Made by a program: the position numbers and the translations under genes
The notes under the pieces: generated by a model
What the model was told of the DNA's origin: nothing
Databases searched by the model: none
What the model saw: the letters and a program-made list of their open reading frames with translations, nothing else
Part shown: positions 22,742-31,059 of the stretch, in pieces
Position numbering within the stretch: the first letter of the stretch is position 1
Layout: the number at the start of each line of letters is the position of its first letter
Assembly: GCA_016294165.1 (NCBI GenBank)
Contig: JAEDCM010000001.1
Span: forward strand, 36,098 to 100,097
Origin: Anaeroplasmataceae bacterium
GTDB lineage: Bacteria > Bacillota_I > Bacilli_A > Acholeplasmatales > JAEDCM01
Length of the DNA: 64,000 bases
Reading direction: 5' to 3'

Positions 22742-23530
22742 ATGTTTACATTAGATAATATGATTTATGATATTAAAAATATGGGAATCGATGAGAATAC
22801 TAACCTTTTTATTCATTCATCATATAAAAGTATTGGAGATGTCGAAGCCAAAACCGTAATTGATGCCTTTATTGCGGTTGTTAAGGATAGCCTACTAATG
22901 TTTCCTACACATACCTGGGGATATATTAAAGAGGATAATGATGTATTTGATAAGGAAAATAGTCCTTCAAATGTTGGTTATTTAACCAATGTAGCTTTAA
23001 AAATGGAAGGTTTTTATCGTTCAAATCATCCTACTCATAGCATTGCAGCTCATGGAAAAAAAGCTTTAGAATACGTTAAATTAGATGATTTTAGCAGCAC
23101 ACCAACACCAATGAGTGGTTGCATGGGAAATTTGATTAATATTAACGCCAAAATCCTTTTTTTAGGTGCTCCTTTAAGTAAAAATACCTTTATTCATGCT
23201 TGTGAGGAGGAAATGAAGGTCAAAAATCGTTTTACGGATAAAAAATATCATTTTATTACTAAGGACAAGGATAAAAAAATGGATTATTATATGTACCGTC
23301 ATTTTAATGCACAATGTCCGCACATTAGTGATAATTATGAGAAATTATTGCCTTCTTTTTTAAGATTAGGCATTGCAATTGCTGGTAAAATTGGAAATAG
23401 CACATGCTATCTATTAGATGCCAATAAGGTCTTTAAATATGTTTGCTTTTTAATCAAAAAGGATCCTCATATTTTTGATGATAATCGTGAAATTAAAGAG
23501 GATTATATTAAAGAATACTTAAGAGGGTGA
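22742..23530 (+). CDS. AAC(3)/YokD-family N-acetyltransferase-like protein
   Basis: A 262-residue protein of the antibiotic_NAT (AAC(3)) fold. Visible are NLFIHSSYKSIGDV (acetyl-CoA side), MFPTHTWGY, and the conserved RSNHPTHSIAAHG stretch (about 95-107) with the catalytic-site His, followed by TPMSGCMGNL. Family members acetylate aminoglycosides or, more often, unknown amines; chromosomal YokD-like proteins are common in Firmicutes, and resistance should not be assumed. It overlaps the Nudix gene region and leads an AAC(3)-Nudix-sirtuin operon. Confidence 0.82.
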   Translation: MFTLDNMIYDIKNMGIDENTNLFIHSSYKSIGDVEAKTVIDAFIAVVKDSLLMFPTHTWGYIKEDNDVFDKENSPSNVGYLTNVALKMEGFYRSNHPTHSIAAHGKKALEYVKLDDFSSTPTPMSGCMGNLININAKILFLGAPLSKNTFIHACEEEMKVKNRFTDKKYHFITKDKDKKMDYYMYRHFNAQCPHISDNYEKLLPSFLRLGIAIAGKIGNSTCYLLDANKVFKYVCFLIKKDPHIFDDNREIKEDYIKEYLRG

Positions 23531-23535
23531 TTAAA

Positions 23536-24327
23536 GTGATCCAGGATATGGGTAATTTAGATATAACTTATAAAAATATTGAGATTTCCGATGATGATTA
23601 TATACTAGTATATAATAAGAATAATTTATTGTTTATTAATGATCAAATTCCCAAGTATAAGGATATAAAGATTAAAGGTATTTTTGGTTTTAGCTTTAAT
23701 GGTCAAAATTATTTTATATCTAATGAAAAATTTGAAGGTAATTATAAAAGCTTAAGAGAAATACGCGCAATGAATAATATGATTAGCTATATTGCCTATT
23801 CAGGATATCATTTATCATGTTTTTTATTGAACAAATATTGTCCAAAATGTGGTGCTGAATTAATTCATAGCGATTCTAATCATGAGTTAAAATGTAATTT
23901 GTGTAATAATCTTCTTTATCCCAAAATTGCTCCAGCGGTTATTGTTGGAATCATTAATGGCGATAAGCTATTATTAACTAAATATGCGGATGGAATTAGA
24001 AATAATTATGCTTTAGTTGCCGGTTATTGTGAAGTTGGTGAATCATTTGAACAAACCATCAAAAGAGAAATTGCTGAAGAGGTTGGATTAAAGGTTAAAA
24101 ATATTAGATATTTTGCAAATCAACCATGGGGAGTTTCTGAAGGTATTTTAGTAGGTTTTTTCTGTGATTTAGATGGAAGTGATAAGTTAAGTGACAATAT
24201 TTTGGAGTTTTCAAAAGGTGAATTAAAAGAGGCAAGATGGTTTGAAAGAGAAGAAATTGAGGAACAAAAAAGTCTTTTAACCTTAACCTCTACGATGATT
24301 GAGGCATTTAGGAGAAATGAATTATGA
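23536..24327 (+). CDS. nudC: NADH pyrophosphatase-like (NudC) Nudix hydrolase
   Basis: About 263 residues. An N-terminal domain is followed by a four-Cys zinc ribbon (CPKCGAELIHS ... CNLCNN, near residues 108-130) and the Nudix box GYCEVGESFEQTIKREIAEEVGL (shown here as G-x5-E-x7-REIAEEVG). The NudC fingerprint SQPWPF is altered to NQPWGV. The family cleaves NADH/NAD and may decap NAD-RNA. I take the GTG at 23536, spaced after the GAGGGTG ribosome binding site, over the GTG at 23527 inside it; either is possible. It overlaps the sirtuin gene by four bases. Confidence 0.82.
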   Translation: MIQDMGNLDITYKNIEISDDDYILVYNKNNLLFINDQIPKYKDIKIKGIFGFSFNGQNYFISNEKFEGNYKSLREIRAMNNMISYIAYSGYHLSCFLLNKYCPKCGAELIHSDSNHELKCNLCNNLLYPKIAPAVIVGIINGDKLLLTKYADGIRNNYALVAGYCEVGESFEQTIKREIAEEVGLKVKNIRYFANQPWGVSEGILVGFFCDLDGSDKLSDNILEFSKGELKEARWFEREEIEEQKSLLTLTSTMIEAFRRNEL

Positions 24328-25034
24328 AATATCAAAGATTAAAAGAAATAATTAGAGATTCAAAGCGTATTGTATTATTTACTGGTGCTGGAATATCAAC
24401 ACCATCAGGAATACCTGATTTTAGAAGTGCCAATGGTTTATATAATGAGAAGAATAATTACAATTATTCGCCTGAGGAAATCATTAGCCATAGTTTTTTT
24501 ATGGCTCATCCTAAGGAGTTTTATGAGTTTTATTTTCATAAAATGGTCTATAAGGAGGCTTTGCCAAACAAGGCTCATTTATATTTTGCTAATTTAAAAA
24601 ATTTAAGTAGTGTTGTAACGCAAAATATTGATAATTTACATACTTTAGCAAATAGTAAAAAAGTCTATGAATTACATGGATCAATATATCGTAATTATTG
24701 TATGAAATGTCACAAATTTTACTCTTTAGATGATCTAGAAATGAATGATGTACCTAGATGTAGCTGTGGTGGAATTATTAAGCCTGATGTTGTGCTTTAT
24801 GAAGAGGGATTAGATGAGGATGTTGTTTATGGTGCCATTAATGAAATAAGTAAGTGTGATACCTTAATTGTTGTAGGGACATCTTTAAATGTTTATCCTG
24901 CAGCCTCATATTTAAGATATTTCAAAGGTGATAATTTAATTTTAATTAATAAATCACATACTCCCTATGATAATATGGCAACCTTATGCTTTAATGAGGA
25001 TATCATTGAGGTTATCAATAAAATTTGTGAATAA
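24324..25034 (+). CDS. cobB: Sir2-family NAD-dependent protein deacylase
   Basis: A 236-residue sirtuin. The NAD-binding loop TGAGISTPSGIPDFRSANGLY (listed here in two parts: TGAGIST and GIPDFRS), TQNIDNLH, catalytic His in ELHGS, a zinc site CMKC ... RCSCGG and GTSLNVYPAA are all intact. It removes acyl groups from lysines using NAD+, giving nicotinamide and O-acyl-ADP-ribose. The ATG overlaps the Nudix stop, so an NAD-using and an NAD(H)-cleaving enzyme are made together with an acetyl-CoA-using fold. Confidence 0.92.
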   Translation: MKYQRLKEIIRDSKRIVLFTGAGISTPSGIPDFRSANGLYNEKNNYNYSPEEIISHSFFMAHPKEFYEFYFHKMVYKEALPNKAHLYFANLKNLSSVVTQNIDNLHTLANSKKVYELHGSIYRNYCMKCHKFYSLDDLEMNDVPRCSCGGIIKPDVVLYEEGLDEDVVYGAINEISKCDTLIVVGTSLNVYPAASYLRYFKGDNLILINKSHTPYDNMATLCFNEDIIEVINKICE

Positions 25035-25060
25035 TGTCCATTAAAAAAGGACATTTTTTT
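25033..25060 (+). terminator. Rho-independent terminator
   Basis: AATGTCC/GGACATT stem followed by seven T residues. Confidence 0.88.
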
Positions 25061-25109
25061 GTGATTTGTTCGTGTAGAGTATTTTTAACTTGAAAGGATA
25101 AAAAAGAAC

Positions 25110-25138
25110 TTGCATTAAAATTGTAAAAAATATATAAT
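25110..25138 (+). promoter_or_regulatory. asd promoter
   Basis: TTGCAT (25110-25115), exact 17-base spacer, TATAAT (25133-25138). Confidence 0.7.
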
Positions 25139-25171
25139 TTAATGTAATAAAGTGAAAGGAAGAATAACAAC

Positions 25172-26254
25172 ATGAAAAAATATAATGTCGGAATCGTTGG
25201 AGCAACTGGAATGGTTGGTCAAAGATTTATTTCGTTATTAGAAAATCATCCTTGGTTTAATATTGCTTGCTTAGCTGCTAGTAGTCGTTCAAAGGGTAAA
25301 AAATATATTGAAGCTGTAGGAAATAGATGGGCAATGAAAACACCTATTCCTGAAGCAGTAAAAGAAATGGTAATCTTTGATGCTAAAGAGGATATCAAAG
25401 AAATCACAAGTATGGTTGATTTTGTTTTTTGCGCTGTGGATATGAAAAAAGATGAAATCAGAGCATTAGAAGAAGAATATGCAAAGGCTGAATGTATTGT
25501 TGTATCTAACAATAGTGCTCATCGTCATACACCAGATGTACCAATGATCATTCCAGAGGTAAATGATGATCACCTTGCAATCATCGAAGCTCAAAAGAAG
25601 AGATTAGGAACAAAAAGAGGATTTATTGCGGTTAAATCTAACTGCTCATTACAAAGCTATGTGCCAGCTTTAGCCCCTTTAATGGATTTAGGAATTAAAG
25701 ATGTTATGGTGACAACATATCAAGCGATTAGTGGGGCTGGTAAAACATTTGAAACATGGCCAGAAATGGTTGATAACTGTATTCCATATATCGGTGGTGA
25801 AGAAGAAAAATCTGAAAAAGAGCCTTTAAAGATTTTTGGTAAAATCGAAGGTGATGTGATCGTTGATGCGACTAGTCCAAATATTTCGGCTCAATGCATC
25901 CGTGTAGCATGCAGTGATGGACATATGGCAGCTGTGTTTGTTAAATTTAATAAAAAACCAGAAAAGGAAGAAATTTTAAAGAGATGGCAAGAATATAAAG
26001 GTCTTCCTCAAGATTTAAATTTACCATCTGCTCCTAAACAATTTTTAAATTATTTCGTAGAGGATAATCGTCCTCAAACTAATTTAGATCGTAATTTAGA
26101 AAATGGTATGGCTATTAGTTTAGGAAGATTAAGAGATGATAGTATTTTTGATTATAAATTCATAGGTCTATCACATAATACCCTAAGAGGAGCGGCTGGT
26201 GGAGCGGTTTTACTAGCTGAGCTATTATGTGCTAAAAACTATATTACTAAGTAA
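25172..26254 (+). CDS. asd: Aspartate-semialdehyde dehydrogenase
   Basis: Reduces aspartyl phosphate to aspartate semialdehyde with NADPH for lysine/diaminopimelate, threonine and methionine synthesis. The 360-residue protein has the N-terminal GATGMVGQRF nucleotide loop, the active-site Cys in KSNCSLQSY and the GLSHNTLRGAAGGAVLLAE C-terminal segment. Length and the SNCSLQ form place it in the archaeal/fungal-type ASADH subfamily, not the E. coli type. It is a single-gene unit with its own promoter and terminator. Confidence 0.93.
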   Translation: MKKYNVGIVGATGMVGQRFISLLENHPWFNIACLAASSRSKGKKYIEAVGNRWAMKTPIPEAVKEMVIFDAKEDIKEITSMVDFVFCAVDMKKDEIRALEEEYAKAECIVVSNNSAHRHTPDVPMIIPEVNDDHLAIIEAQKKRLGTKRGFIAVKSNCSLQSYVPALAPLMDLGIKDVMVTTYQAISGAGKTFETWPEMVDNCIPYIGGEEEKSEKEPLKIFGKIEGDVIVDATSPNISAQCIRVACSDGHMAAVFVKFNKKPEKEEILKRWQEYKGLPQDLNLPSAPKQFLNYFVEDNRPQTNLDRNLENGMAISLGRLRDDSIFDYKFIGLSHNTLRGAAGGAVLLAELLCAKNYITK

Positions 26255-26263
26255 AATAAAAAT

Positions 26264-26293
26264 GACTTAAGTTTCAAACTTAAGTCTTTTTTT
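26264..26293 (+). terminator. Rho-independent terminator after asd
   Basis: Perfect 11-bp stem GACTTAAGTTT/AAACTTAAGTC followed by seven T residues. Confidence 0.9.
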
Positions 26294-26301
26294 GCTTTCA
26301 A

Positions 26302-26336
26302 GATGAAAAAAAGGTCTAGATTATCCTAGACCTTTT
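26302..26336 (-). terminator. Minus-strand terminator of the ferredoxin gene
   Basis: Read on the minus strand, AAAAGGTCTA/TAGACCTTTT is followed by a T run. It lies six bases beyond the ferredoxin stop. Confidence 0.8.
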
Positions 26337-26341
26337 ATATA

Positions 26342-26509
26342 TTATTCTTCGCTGATAGCACCAACTGGGCATACACTTTCGCATGCACCGCAATCAATAC
26401 AAGTATCTGCATCAATTGAATAGATATCTCCTTCACTGATTGCATCAACAGGACATTGACTTTGGCATGTACCACATGCTAAACATTCATCACTAATAAC
26501 TCTTGGCAT
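26342..26509 (-). CDS. 2[4Fe-4S] ferredoxin
   Basis: A 55-residue electron carrier. Two CxxCxxCxxxCP clusters are complete: CLACGTCQSQCP (9-20) and CIDCGACESVCP (37-48), so it binds two [4Fe-4S] clusters like clostridial ferredoxins. It starts MPRVISDE after a perfect AGGAGG site (26521 region, minus strand) and ends GAISEE. It is alone between convergent terminators. Such ferredoxins serve anaerobic redox enzymes, in keeping with an anaerobic host. Confidence 0.95.
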   Translation of the reverse strand: MPRVISDECLACGTCQSQCPVDAISEGDIYSIDADTCIDCGACESVCPVGAISEE

Positions 26510-26586
26510 AACTGTTACCTCCTATCCATTTCTAATCTTATTTTAACATATATATTAAAAAAGTAAATATAATTTTGCTATTTTAC

Positions 26587-26615
26587 TTGTATTTATTTGT
26601 TTAATTTAGTAAAAT
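26587..26615 (+). promoter_or_regulatory. yneF promoter
   Basis: TTGTAT (26587-26592), exact 17-base spacer, TAAAAT (26610-26615). Confidence 0.6.
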
Positions 26616-26641
26616 ATACACGTGAATAGGAGTTGAAATTT

Positions 26642-26857
26642 ATGAATTTAGGATTAGCGATTTTTTTAATCGTTTTAGCTTTAATCGTTGGATTAGTTGT
26701 AGGATTTATTCTTACTAAAAAATATGTACAAAAGCAGTTAAAGAAAAACCCACCAGTTAATGAAAATATGATTCGTGCTATGTTTAGACAAATGGGTAGA
26801 ACAGCATCTGAAAAACAAATTAGAGAAGTAATGCGTTCGATGAATGATGCTAGATAA
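26642..26857 (+). CDS. yneF: YneF family (UPF0154) small membrane protein
   Basis: A 71-residue protein with one N-terminal membrane helix (about 5-25) and a cytoplasmic helix with the UPF0154 signature NPPVNENMIRAMFRQMGRTA and ASEKQIREVMRSM. The family is widespread in Bacilli and Mollicutes, and its function is unknown. The ATG at 26642 is preferred to an in-frame TTG at 26633 because AGGAG lies at 26628-26632. Confidence 0.9.
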   Translation: MNLGLAIFLIVLALIVGLVVGFILTKKYVQKQLKKNPPVNENMIRAMFRQMGRTASEKQIREVMRSMNDAR

Positions 26858-26879
26858 GACAGTGTAGCTGTCTTTTTTT
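26857..26879 (+). terminator. Rho-independent terminator after yneF
   Basis: AGACAG/CTGTCT stem and a seven-T run. Confidence 0.8.
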
Positions 26880-26897
26880 ATATGTGAGGAGGATTTT

Positions 26898-27437
26898 ATG
26901 CATATTATTAAGCATTTTAGGACAATCACTAGACATCGCCATATGGTTTTAAAGTACTGCTTTAAATGTGGTCTATACAAGCAAGGATTGCTTCATGATT
27001 TGTCAAAATATGGATTTAAAGAGTTTTTTACCGGTGCTAAATATTATTTAGGGGTTAAATCACCTCATACTAATGAAAGGGCTAAAAAGGGCTATAGTGA
27101 GGCTTGGATGCATCATTATGGAAGAAATAAGCATCATTCAGAATATTGGTATGATTATAATATCGAGCATAATTGCTATATGCCGGTTGAAATGCCTAAT
27201 AAATATATTTTTGAGATGTTTTGTGATCGTTTAGCCGCCTCTAAAAATTATAACCGTAAAAACTATAATCCTAGTATTCCTTTAGAATACTTTTTAAATG
27301 AACAAGATCGCATCATTATGCATGAAAAAACGAAGGAAAAAATTTTGTTTTTACTTAATTTATATGTAGAGAAGGGAGAAAAAGAGGTTTTTAGATTTAT
27401 CAAAAAGAATAAAAAGACCTTTAAAATAGAACAATGA
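26898..27437 (+). CDS. DUF5662 family protein
   Basis: A 179-residue soluble protein rich in His, Lys and Tyr. Conserved-looking HD-type elements are GLLHDLSKYG (about 33-42) and a later HHYGRNKHHSEYW stretch (about 74-86), which would suit a metal-dependent phosphohydrolase-like site; this is inference. Family members are often mislabelled as catalase; nothing here supports that. GAGGAGG precedes the ATG. It overlaps the next gene by four bases. Confidence 0.75.
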   Translation: MHIIKHFRTITRHRHMVLKYCFKCGLYKQGLLHDLSKYGFKEFFTGAKYYLGVKSPHTNERAKKGYSEAWMHHYGRNKHHSEYWYDYNIEHNCYMPVEMPNKYIFEMFCDRLAASKNYNRKNYNPSIPLEYFLNEQDRIIMHEKTKEKILFLLNLYVEKGEKEVFRFIKKNKKTFKIEQ

Positions 27438-28276
27438 AAGAAATAGTTAATAAACAATTTCAAGAAGAAAGAGCGCTTTATAATGCCAAAGGTGTTAAAC
27501 TAATTTCATGCCGCTTTGAGGGTGAAGAAGATGGTGAATCAGCTTTAAAAGAATCAAGTGATTTTATCCTTGAAAAATGCTTTATGGATTTAAGATATCC
27601 TATTTGGCATTCAAAGAATGCAAAATTAAATGAAGCCGTTTTAACACCTAATTGTCGTGCTGCCATTTGGTATTGTGATAGTATTAATATTAATAATTCA
27701 AAGCTACATGGGATAAAAGCGTTAAGAGAATGCCATAATGTTAAGATTGATAATACCGATATTATTTCTTTAGAATTCGGATGGAAAAGTAGTAATATTG
27801 AGCTTAATGATTGCAATTTTGAAGGCGAATATGCCTTTTTAGATAGTAAAAATATTGAGATAAAAAAAATCAATTTTAATGGTAAATATTCGTTTCAATA
27901 TGTGAAAAATATGATTATTAAGGATTCTAAATTGAAGACAAAGGATGCTTTTTGGCATTCAGAGAATGTAACAGTTTATGATTCTTTATTAGAGGGTGAA
28001 TATTTAGCTTGGTATTCTAAAAATCTAACTTTAGTTAGATGTCATATCAAAGGAACTCAACCGCTTTGTTACTGCAATAATCTAGTTTTAATCGATTGTA
28101 CAACTGAGGATTGTGATTTATCATTTGAAAATAGTGAGGTAAATGGTAATATCATTGGCAATATTGTTTCAATTAAAAATCCAAGACGTGGAGAAATAGA
28201 GGTAGATAGCTGTGATGAGATCATATATGATAATTGTAATTTCGAAACACTTGGGGTAGTTAAAAAAAAACACTAG
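27434..28276 (+). CDS. DUF3737 family protein, predicted right-handed beta-helix
   Basis: A 280-residue protein made of repeated short strands with the rhythm of a parallel beta-helix (pentapeptide-like turns such as NIELNDCNFEG, ENVTVYDSLLEG and NLTLVRCHIKG). It starts QFQEERALY, typical of DUF3737. No signal peptide is seen, so it is cytoplasmic. Function is unknown. It is translationally coupled to the DUF5662 gene by an ATGA overlap. Confidence 0.8.
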   Translation: MKEIVNKQFQEERALYNAKGVKLISCRFEGEEDGESALKESSDFILEKCFMDLRYPIWHSKNAKLNEAVLTPNCRAAIWYCDSININNSKLHGIKALRECHNVKIDNTDIISLEFGWKSSNIELNDCNFEGEYAFLDSKNIEIKKINFNGKYSFQYVKNMIIKDSKLKTKDAFWHSENVTVYDSLLEGEYLAWYSKNLTLVRCHIKGTQPLCYCNNLVLIDCTTEDCDLSFENSEVNGNIIGNIVSIKNPRRGEIEVDSCDEIIYDNCNFETLGVVKKKH

Positions 28277-28288
28277 AAGACTAGTGCT
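28262..28288 (-). terminator. Minus-strand terminator after plsY
   Basis: On the minus strand GCACTAG/CTAGTG is followed by nine T residues. It overlaps the 3' end of the DUF3737 gene. Confidence 0.75.
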
Positions 28289-28294
28289 ATAATA

Positions 28295-28984
28295 TTATTC
28301 TTCGGGAGTCTCTTTAGACTCTTTTTTCTTTTTAAATGAGTTTTCAGTACCTTTAATAATGCGTACATAATTTTTACGATGCTTAATAATCATAAAAAGA
28401 GAAATAACTGTATAAAATATTAACAATTCAATTCCAACTGGTCCTAATCCGGTAAACACAAAGTTTTGAAATAAAGCGGAAATTAAAACAGTTAGAATGG
28501 CAAATGTACTTGCTAAAGAAACATATCCGCTAATCTTTAAAGTGATATAAAAGGCAATTAAGCATAAAACAGCCGGAACTGGTGTAAATGTTAGAGTAAT
28601 TCCTAATGATGTCGCAACAGCCTTTCCACCTTTAAAATTAGCAAATATTGGGAAGAAATGTCCGAAAACGACACATACACCATAATAGAATGGTTTAAAT
28701 AATCCAAATTCCAAAGCTTCGAGATGATTGAAATCAATTTGATATCCGAATCCTTCATATAAAATTCTTGCTAAACCAACAACTAAAACACCCTTAAATA
28801 CATCTAAAAAGAAAACGATAAATCCTAATTTTTTTCCAAGAATTCTAATGGCATTAGTTGTTCCTAGATTTCCACTACCATGTTTTCTAATATCGATTCC
28901 TTTAAATGTTTTACCGATTATTAAAGCACTGGGGAATGAACCGATTAAATAGGCTACAACTAGTGCTAAAATGGCATATACCAT
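28295..28984 (-). CDS. plsY: Acyl-phosphate:glycerol-3-phosphate acyltransferase
   Basis: A 229-residue membrane acyltransferase that makes lysophosphatidate from acyl phosphate, the first step of phospholipid synthesis. It has about five membrane helices and the three PlsY motifs: SGNLGTTNAIR near residue 36, FKGGKAVATSLG (about 115) and a later GPVGIELL region. The start at 28984, after GAGGTG, is used over an in-frame TTG at 29005. It ends in a charged cytoplasmic tail (KKKESKETPEE). It is divergent from parE. Confidence 0.93.
   Translation of the reverse strand: MVYAILALVVAYLIGSFPSALIIGKTFKGIDIRKHGSGNLGTTNAIRILGKKLGFIVFFLDVFKGVLVVGLARILYEGFGYQIDFNHLEALEFGLFKPFYYGVCVVFGHFFPIFANFKGGKAVATSLGITLTFTPVPAVLCLIAFYITLKISGYVSLASTFAILTVLISALFQNFVFTGLGPVGIELLIFYTVISLFMIIKHRKNYVRIIKGTENSFKKKKESKETPEE
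28306..28328 (+). terminator. Plus-strand terminator inside the plsY 3' end
   Basis: GAGTCT/AGACTC stem followed by a T run, ending the DUF5662-DUF3737 unit within the last codons of plsY. Confidence 0.65.
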
Positions 28985-29119
28985 ATTAATCACCTCGGAT
29001 AACAATTATAGCATATAAAAAAGGGATATACAAGGAAAAATTATGTATTTTTTTGTGTTGGTTTATATCAATTTTATGATATAATAGTAAGGTAAATATG
29101 GATTTAGGATGTGAAACAA

Positions 29120-31057
29120 ATGGCGAAAAATAATTATAGCGATGATTCAATATTGATACTTGAAGGTCTTGAGGCTGTTAGAAAAAGACCAGGTATGTAT
29201 ATTGGTTCAACTGATGGAAGAGGGCTTCATCATTTAATTTGGGAAATCGTTGATAACTCAATTGATGAGGCTTTAGCAGGATATGGACAAGAAATTATAG
29301 TAACCATTCATAACGATAATAGCATTTCTGTTGAGGATTTTGGTCGAGGTATGCCGTGTGGAATTCACTCATCTGGTAGGGGGACAACGGAGGTTATTTT
29401 TACGACGCTACATGCTGGAGGTAAATTCGGTGGCGATGATTCTGGATATAAGACATCAGGAGGACTACATGGTGTTGGTTCTTCAGTTGTAAATGCATTA
29501 TCACAATTTTTAGAGGTAACGATTAATCGCGATGGAAAGATTCATCGTCAAAGATTTATTAATGGTGGAAAGCCTGAGGCTGATATGGAAATTATTGGTG
29601 ATACCAAGAAAACAGGAACTAAGGTTTGGTTTAAACCAGATCCAAACATTTTTTCAACAACTCTTTATAATTTTGATATCATCAAAGAACGCTTAAGAGA
29701 ATCAGCCTTTTTAATCAAGAATATTAAGATGGTTTTAATTGACCAAAGAACTAATAAAAAGGAAGTTTTTCAATATGCTGATGGGATTAAAGAGTTCATT
29801 AACTTTTTAAATAAAGGTAAAACTCCAACTCATGATGTATTCTATTACGAAGGAGATTACAACGGAATAAATGTTGAGGTTGCATTACAATATACAAAGA
29901 GCTATTCAGAAAATATTTATTCATTTGTTAATAATGTTACGACTCGTGATGGTGGAAGTCATGTGGTAGGATTTAAAACGGCTCTTACGAAGGTTATTAA
30001 TGATTATGCTAAAAAATATGCTTTAATAAGAGAAAAGGATCCTAAGCTTGATGGAGTGGATATTCGTGAAGGATTAACGGCTATCGTTTCTTTGAGAATT
30101 CCGGAAAAACTATTAGAATTTGAAGGACAAACAAAGGATAAATTAGGTTCACCTGAAGCTAAGCCAGCCGTTGAAAGTGTTACTTACGATAAAATTTTCT
30201 ATTATTTAGAGGAAAATCGTGATTTTGCCAATTCTTTGATTAAAAAATCTCTTGATGCTTTCCGTGTTAGAGAAGCAGCAAGAAAGGCTCGTGATGAGGC
30301 TCGTATCGATAAGAAAAAGAGCAAAAAAGAAGTTTTAATGGGTGGAAAATTAACACCTCCACAAGGAAAAAACCGTGAAATTAATGAATTATTCTTAGTC
30401 GAGGGAGATTCAGCTGGCGGATCAGCAAAGCAAGGACGCGATTCAAGATTTCAAGCAATTTTACCGCTTAGAGGTAAGGTTTTAAATACCGAAAAGGCGA
30501 AGATTGATGAGGTTTTAAAAAATGAAGAATTAAATGCCATTATTAATGCCATTGGGGCGGATTTTGGGGCAGATTTTGATATTAAAAAATCAAATTATAA
30601 TAAAATTATTATCATGACCGATGCGGATACCGATGGTGCGCACATTCAAATCTTGCTTCTAACATTCTTCTTTAGATATATGCGAGAATTAGTAGAGGCA
30701 GGTAAGGTTTATATTGCATTACCACCACTATACAAGGTTTCTGTTAAGAAAAATAAAGGTGAAATGATTAAATATGCTTGGTCTGATGATGAATTAGAAA
30801 AAGCGAAAAAAGAATTAGGTGGAAAACCAGAAATTCAAAGATATAAAGGTCTTGGAGAAATGAACGCAGAGCAATTGTGGGAAACAACAATGAATCCGGC
30901 CTCAAGAAGCTTAATACGAGTAAATGTTGAGGATATTGGTGAAGCTGATCAAAGAATTCAAGTTCTAATGGGTGATGATGTTGAGCCTCGTAGAGATTGG
31001 ATTGAAAACCATGTTTCATTTGTTGTGGAAGATAATTTTGAAATAGGTGGTGAATAA
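29120..31057 (+). CDS. parE: DNA topoisomerase IV subunit B
   Basis: The ATPase subunit of topoisomerase IV, which decatenates daughter chromosomes. The 645-residue protein has the GHKL domain (DNSIDEA, GRGMPCGIH, GLHGVGSSVVNALS), the transducer and the TOPRIM domain (LVEGDSAGGSAKQGRD, DADTDGAHI). KFGGDDSGYKTSGGLHG has the ParE form of the loop, not the shorter GyrB form. ATG at 29120 after AGGAT is chosen over GTG at 29111. A TATAAT box lies at 29080-29085. parC follows after two bases. Confidence 0.93.
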   Translation: MAKNNYSDDSILILEGLEAVRKRPGMYIGSTDGRGLHHLIWEIVDNSIDEALAGYGQEIIVTIHNDNSISVEDFGRGMPCGIHSSGRGTTEVIFTTLHAGGKFGGDDSGYKTSGGLHGVGSSVVNALSQFLEVTINRDGKIHRQRFINGGKPEADMEIIGDTKKTGTKVWFKPDPNIFSTTLYNFDIIKERLRESAFLIKNIKMVLIDQRTNKKEVFQYADGIKEFINFLNKGKTPTHDVFYYEGDYNGINVEVALQYTKSYSENIYSFVNNVTTRDGGSHVVGFKTALTKVINDYAKKYALIREKDPKLDGVDIREGLTAIVSLRIPEKLLEFEGQTKDKLGSPEAKPAVESVTYDKIFYYLEENRDFANSLIKKSLDAFRVREAARKARDEARIDKKKSKKEVLMGGKLTPPQGKNREINELFLVEGDSAGGSAKQGRDSRFQAILPLRGKVLNTEKAKIDEVLKNEELNAIINAIGADFGADFDIKKSNYNKIIIMTDADTDGAHIQILLLTFFFRYMRELVEAGKVYIALPPLYKVSVKKNKGEMIKYAWSDDELEKAKKELGGKPEIQRYKGLGEMNAEQLWETTMNPASRSLIRVNVEDIGEADQRIQVLMGDDVEPRRDWIENHVSFVVEDNFEIGGE

Positions 31058-31059
31058 TA

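Noticed and set aside
22742..23530. Aminoglycoside resistance gene
   Set aside because: The AAC(3) fold is recognised, but chromosomal YokD-like members are mostly not resistance enzymes, and no mobile context is seen.
26898..27437. Catalase
   Set aside because: DUF5662 proteins are sometimes labelled so, but no heme or manganese catalase motif is present.
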